Source: an uncultured Flavonifractor sp. (GTDB taxonomy: Bacteria > Bacillota > Clostridia > Oscillospirales > Oscillospiraceae). Taken from it: a DNA stretch of 16,182 nucleotides. Shown here one piece after another: positions 13,990-16,182 of the stretch (position 1 is its first letter; the number at the start of each line of letters is the position of its first letter). Where the stretch lies: positions 1 to 16,182 of the forward strand of contig CANDFO010000056.1 in the NCBI GenBank assembly GCA_947384055.1. Reading direction: 5' to 3'. Below the pieces are notes generated by a model that saw only the letters and a list, made by a program, of their open reading frames with translations, had not been told where the DNA came from and searched no databases. Position numbers and translations under genes: made by a program.

Positions 13990-15423
13990 TTATACGCTCA
14001 GCTCGGTATCCCTGCCCTCCAGCGCGGGGGCATACCGCTCCAGCACGGGGCGTACTTCCTCCCGAAGGAAGCGGTCTACCTGCTCCGGACAGCGGCCAAT
14101 ATAGCGCTCCGGCTCCAGATGGACAGTGAGCTCCTCCCGGCTCATGCCGAACAGCGGGTCGGCGGCGATCAGGTCGATGAGGTTGTTGGCCTCTCCCCTA
14201 TCCTTCACCGCGGCGCCCGCCTGCTGAGACAGCACCCGAATGCGCTCATGGAGCTTTTGCCGGTCCCCGCCCCGTTTCACTGCGTCCATCATGATGTTCT
14301 CGCTGGCCATAAAGGGCAGCTCCTCCAGCACATGGCGCTCAATGACCTTCTCATGGACCACCAGCCCTCTGGATACATTGGCATAGATATTTAAAATAGC
14401 GTCCACCGCCAAAAATGCCTCGGGCACCGACAGGCGCTTATTGGCCGAGTCGTCCAGCGTCCGTTCAAACCACTGGGAGGCGGCGGTGACCGCCGGATTC
14501 ACAGCGTCGGCTATCACATACCGTGCCAAGGCGCAGATGCGCTCACAGCGCATGGGATTGCGCTTATAGGGCATGGCCGAAGAACCGATCTGCTGTGCCT
14601 CAAAGGGCTCTTCCACCTCTTTCAAATGACACAGCAGACGCAGATCCGTGGCAAACTTGCTGGCCGACTGCGCGATTCCAGACAGTGTGGACAGCACCGC
14701 CGCATCCACCTTGCGGGAATAGGTCTGCCCGGACACAGGGACCGTGGCGGCAAACCCCATCTCCGCGGCAATTTTCCGGTCCAGCTCCTCACACGATTCA
14801 TGGCTGCCCTCGAAGAGCTCTAAAAAGCTGGCCTGAGTTCCGGTGGTACCCTTACAGCCCAGCAGCTTGAGGCCGTCAATGCGGTAACTGACCTCGTCCA
14901 GATCCATCAGCAGCTCATTCATCCACAGCGCGGCCCGCTTCCCCACCGTCACCAGCTGAGCGGGCTGGAAGTGGGTAAACCCCAGCGTGGGCAAGGCCTT
15001 GTAGCGCTCCGCAAAGTCCGCCAGATGCGCCAGCACCCGCACCAGCTTGTCCCGCACCAGCAGCAATGCCTCCCGCATGAGGATAATATCGGTATTGTCC
15101 CCTACGTAACAGCTGGTAGCTCCCAGGTGAATGATGGGCATAGCCTTGGGGCACGCCTCTCCAAACGTATGCACATGGGCCATTACGTCATGGCGGAGCC
15201 TGCGCTCGTGGGCGGCGGCAGCCTCATAGTCGATATCGGTGAGGTGGGCCTCCATCTCCTCCACCTGCTCCCGGCTCACCGGGAGACCCAGCTCCATCTC
15301 CGCCCGGGCCAGAGCGGTCCATAGCCGCCGCCAAGTGGAAAATTTTTTGTCCGGGGAAAAAATGTACTGCATTTCGTCACTGGCATAGCGGGAGGACAAA
15401 GGACTTTCATAGCGGTCGTTCAT
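13990..15423 (-). CDS. purB: Adenylosuccinate lyase (animal-like subtype)
   Basis: Purine biosynthesis lyase that releases fumarate from SAICAR and from adenylosuccinate. 477 residues, longer than the roughly 430 of the Bacillus type. The sequence is close to animal ADSL: SPLSSRYASDEM near the start, RLRHDVMAHVHTFG, HLGATSCYVGDNTD, LPTLGFTHFQPAQL (H151), KGTTGTQASFLELFEG, the signature loop SSAMPYKRNPM (281-291), QWFERTLDDSANKR and ELPFMASENIMM. ATG at 15423 has AAGGGG 7 nt upstream. It is the first gene of a likely purB-pfkA unit, with a clear promoter and an operator-like palindrome upstream. Confidence 0.95.
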   Translation of the reverse strand: MNDRYESPLSSRYASDEMQYIFSPDKKFSTWRRLWTALARAEMELGLPVSREQVEEMEAHLTDIDYEAAAAHERRLRHDVMAHVHTFGEACPKAMPIIHLGATSCYVGDNTDIILMREALLLVRDKLVRVLAHLADFAERYKALPTLGFTHFQPAQLVTVGKRAALWMNELLMDLDEVSYRIDGLKLLGCKGTTGTQASFLELFEGSHESCEELDRKIAAEMGFAATVPVSGQTYSRKVDAAVLSTLSGIAQSASKFATDLRLLCHLKEVEEPFEAQQIGSSAMPYKRNPMRCERICALARYVIADAVNPAVTAASQWFERTLDDSANKRLSVPEAFLAVDAILNIYANVSRGLVVHEKVIERHVLEELPFMASENIMMDAVKRGGDRQKLHERIRVLSQQAGAAVKDRGEANNLIDLIAADPLFGMSREELTVHLEPERYIGRCPEQVDRFLREEVRPVLERYAPALEGRDTELSV

Positions 15424-15454
15424 GCAAAGACCCCTTTTCGCTCAAATAATTTCA

Positions 15455-15469
15455 GTGGTATTATACCAC
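15455..15469. promoter_or_regulatory. Operator-like palindrome over the purB -10
   Basis: GTGGTAT-T-ATACCAC, perfect 7-bp arms around one base. It contains the whole purB -10 hexamer, an ideal place for a repressor. The TGGT...ACCA form is seen in GntR-type sites, but the factor is unknown. Confidence 0.5.
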
Positions 15470-15488
15470 CAATGCCGGCGGGAGACAA
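15460..15488 (-). promoter_or_regulatory. Sigma-A promoter of purB
   Basis: Minus strand: -35 TTGTCT (15488-15483), 17-bp spacer, -10 TATAAT (15465-15460, perfect). It starts about 25 bp from the end of the IS21-like element at 15514. Confidence 0.8.
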
Positions 15489-15543
15489 GACCCCAGGACG
15501 GTGTTGGGACAGGTGTCAACGCCAATTTGAAATTGTAAGAAAA

Positions 15544-15572
15544 CGCCGAAGAAATTTTGTCGTTTTTCGGCG
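15544..15572 (-). terminator. Terminator after istB
   Basis: Seven-bp arms CGCCGAA (15544-15550) and TTCGGCG (15566-15572), extendable by A-T pairs. On the minus strand it is followed by TTTTCTTAC. Confidence 0.6.
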
Positions 15573-15589
15573 GGGGGGGGGTAACAAAA

Positions 15590-16138
15590 TCAGCTGCTGC
15601 CTTGCTCGAAAAGAGTGTTCACGATCTGCTGATTCTGGTGCATAAATTCCTTGCGTTCCTTCAGGCGGTAAGACTCTCCTTTGATGTTGATGACGGTGCA
15701 GTGATGCAGGACGCGGTCTAGAATGGCGGAGGCGATGGTAACGTCGGCAAAGACCTCGTTCCACTGGGAGAAGGTTTTGTTGGAAGTGAAGACAGTAGAC
15801 GTCTTCTCATATCTCCTTGCAATAAGCTGGAAGAACAAATTCGCGCCCTGGATATCCATAGGGAGGTAGCCAATCTCGTCAATGATGAGCATCCTGTACT
15901 TGGCCAGGACTTTGAGTTTGTCCGGCAGACGGTTCTCAAAATGGGCCTTCTTGAGCTGTTCAATAAGCTGGTGGCAATTGATGTAGCAGGTGGAGAAGCG
16001 GTGCTGCGCCGCTACAAGGCCCAGAGCGGAGGCCAGATGGGTCTTGCCCACGACGGGTGAGCCGAGAATACCACATTCTCCCCGTTCTCCAGGAAACGCA
16101 TGGTGGCCAGCTCGTTGATCTGGCGTTTATCTATGGAG
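15590..16138 (-). CDS. istB: IstB-like helper ATPase of an IS21 element, partial and frameshifted
   Basis: IstB loads and assists the IS21 transposase IstA; it is a DnaC-like AAA+ ATPase. The visible part has GSPVVGKTHLA (Walker A), YINCHQLIEQLKKA, MLIIDEIGYLPMD (Walker B), TSNKTFSQWNEVFAD and the C-terminal INIKGESYRLKE. The N-terminal part is cut off by the end of the contig. Upstream of about 16069 the reading continues in another frame (SIDKRQINELATMRFLENG, then ENVV). One base appears missing between the VV codons and ATT-CTC-GGC. Since the site is 70 nt from adapter sequence, a read error is as likely as a real frameshift. Confidence 0.85.
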
Positions 16139-16182
16139 AGATCGGAAGAGCACACGTCTGAACTCCAGTCACTTACAGGAAT
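16139..16182 (+). other. Illumina TruSeq adapter and index (not biological)
   Basis: Positions 16139-16172 match the standard Illumina read-1 adapter, which begins AGATCGGAAGAGC and ends CCAGTCAC. The final ten bases, 16173-16182, are where the sample index lies. This is untrimmed library sequence joined to the contig end. Confidence 0.98.

Larger units (their letters stand above)
15514..16138 (-). mobile_element. IS21-family element, one end only
   Basis: The istB-like gene and a terminus that begins TGTCAACGCC, followed by a CAATTT-G-AAATTG palindrome. IS21-family elements start with TG and carry internal end repeats, so I place the end at 15514; this is inference. The istA transposase and the other end are beyond the contig. 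It lies just upstream of the purB promoter. Confidence 0.65.

Noticed and set aside
15424..15513. Purine riboswitch or other leader RNA before purB
   Set aside because: The leader from the predicted start is about 30 nt, too short, and shows no aptamer-like pairing.

Overview
The window looks like chromosome of an anaerobic, spore-forming, GC-rich Bacillota, probably a gut Oscillospiraceae-type Clostridia (Flavonifractor / Lawsonibacter / Pseudoflavonifractor-like). The reasons are two endospore genes (spoIVA, cwlD), strong AGGAGG ribosome binding sites, TTG/GTG starts, an AtoE-type fatty-acid carrier and a PPi-type phosphofructokinase. The taxonomic placement is inference. The last 44 bases are an Illumina adapter plus index, so the biological sequence ends at about 16138 and the window end is a contig end.

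Layout. (1) 1-1550: atoE-like short-chain fatty acid carrier on the minus strand, with its terminator, leader hairpin and a clean sigma-A promoter. (2) 1650-4171: sporulation genes spoIVA (sigma-E-like promoter) and cwlD. (3) 4171-5644: an 81-bp MITE-like element between cwlD and radA, then radA. (4) 5699-7035: a small Cys-rich protein gene (minus), a perfect 18-bp-arm palindrome and a XerC/D-like tyrosine recombinase. (5) 7253-8272: a CYTH (triphosphate tunnel) protein fused to a decayed P-loop domain. (6) 8323-10196, minus strand: MBL-fold hydrolase, Imm51-like protein, a 160-bp copy of the same MITE family, and an Amidase_6 protein. (7) 10259-13945: glycolytic block with fba and a PPi-dependent phosphofructokinase read from overlapping divergent promoters, and an ATP-dependent pfkA converging on the PPi enzyme. 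A 278-bp multi-hairpin element with 18-bp terminal inverted repeats sits between the two kinases. (8) 13990-15423: purB of the animal-like ADSL type, upstream of pfkA. (9) 15514-16138: the end of an IS21-family element with a truncated, frameshifted istB, then adapter.

How the genes work together. The clearest functional unit is central metabolism: Fba, Pfp and PfkA cover the fructose-6-P to triose-P steps with both a reversible PPi enzyme and an irreversible ATP enzyme, next to an acyl carrier and a purine gene. spoIVA and cwlD act in spore coat and cortex formation. No CRISPR array, defence island, phage module, rRNA or tRNA was seen. The most unusual points are the pseudo-NTPase/CYTH fusion, the paired MITEs (one apparently cut cwlD short by two codons and separated it from radA), the structured element between the two phosphofructokinases, and the face-to-face fba/pfp promoters.
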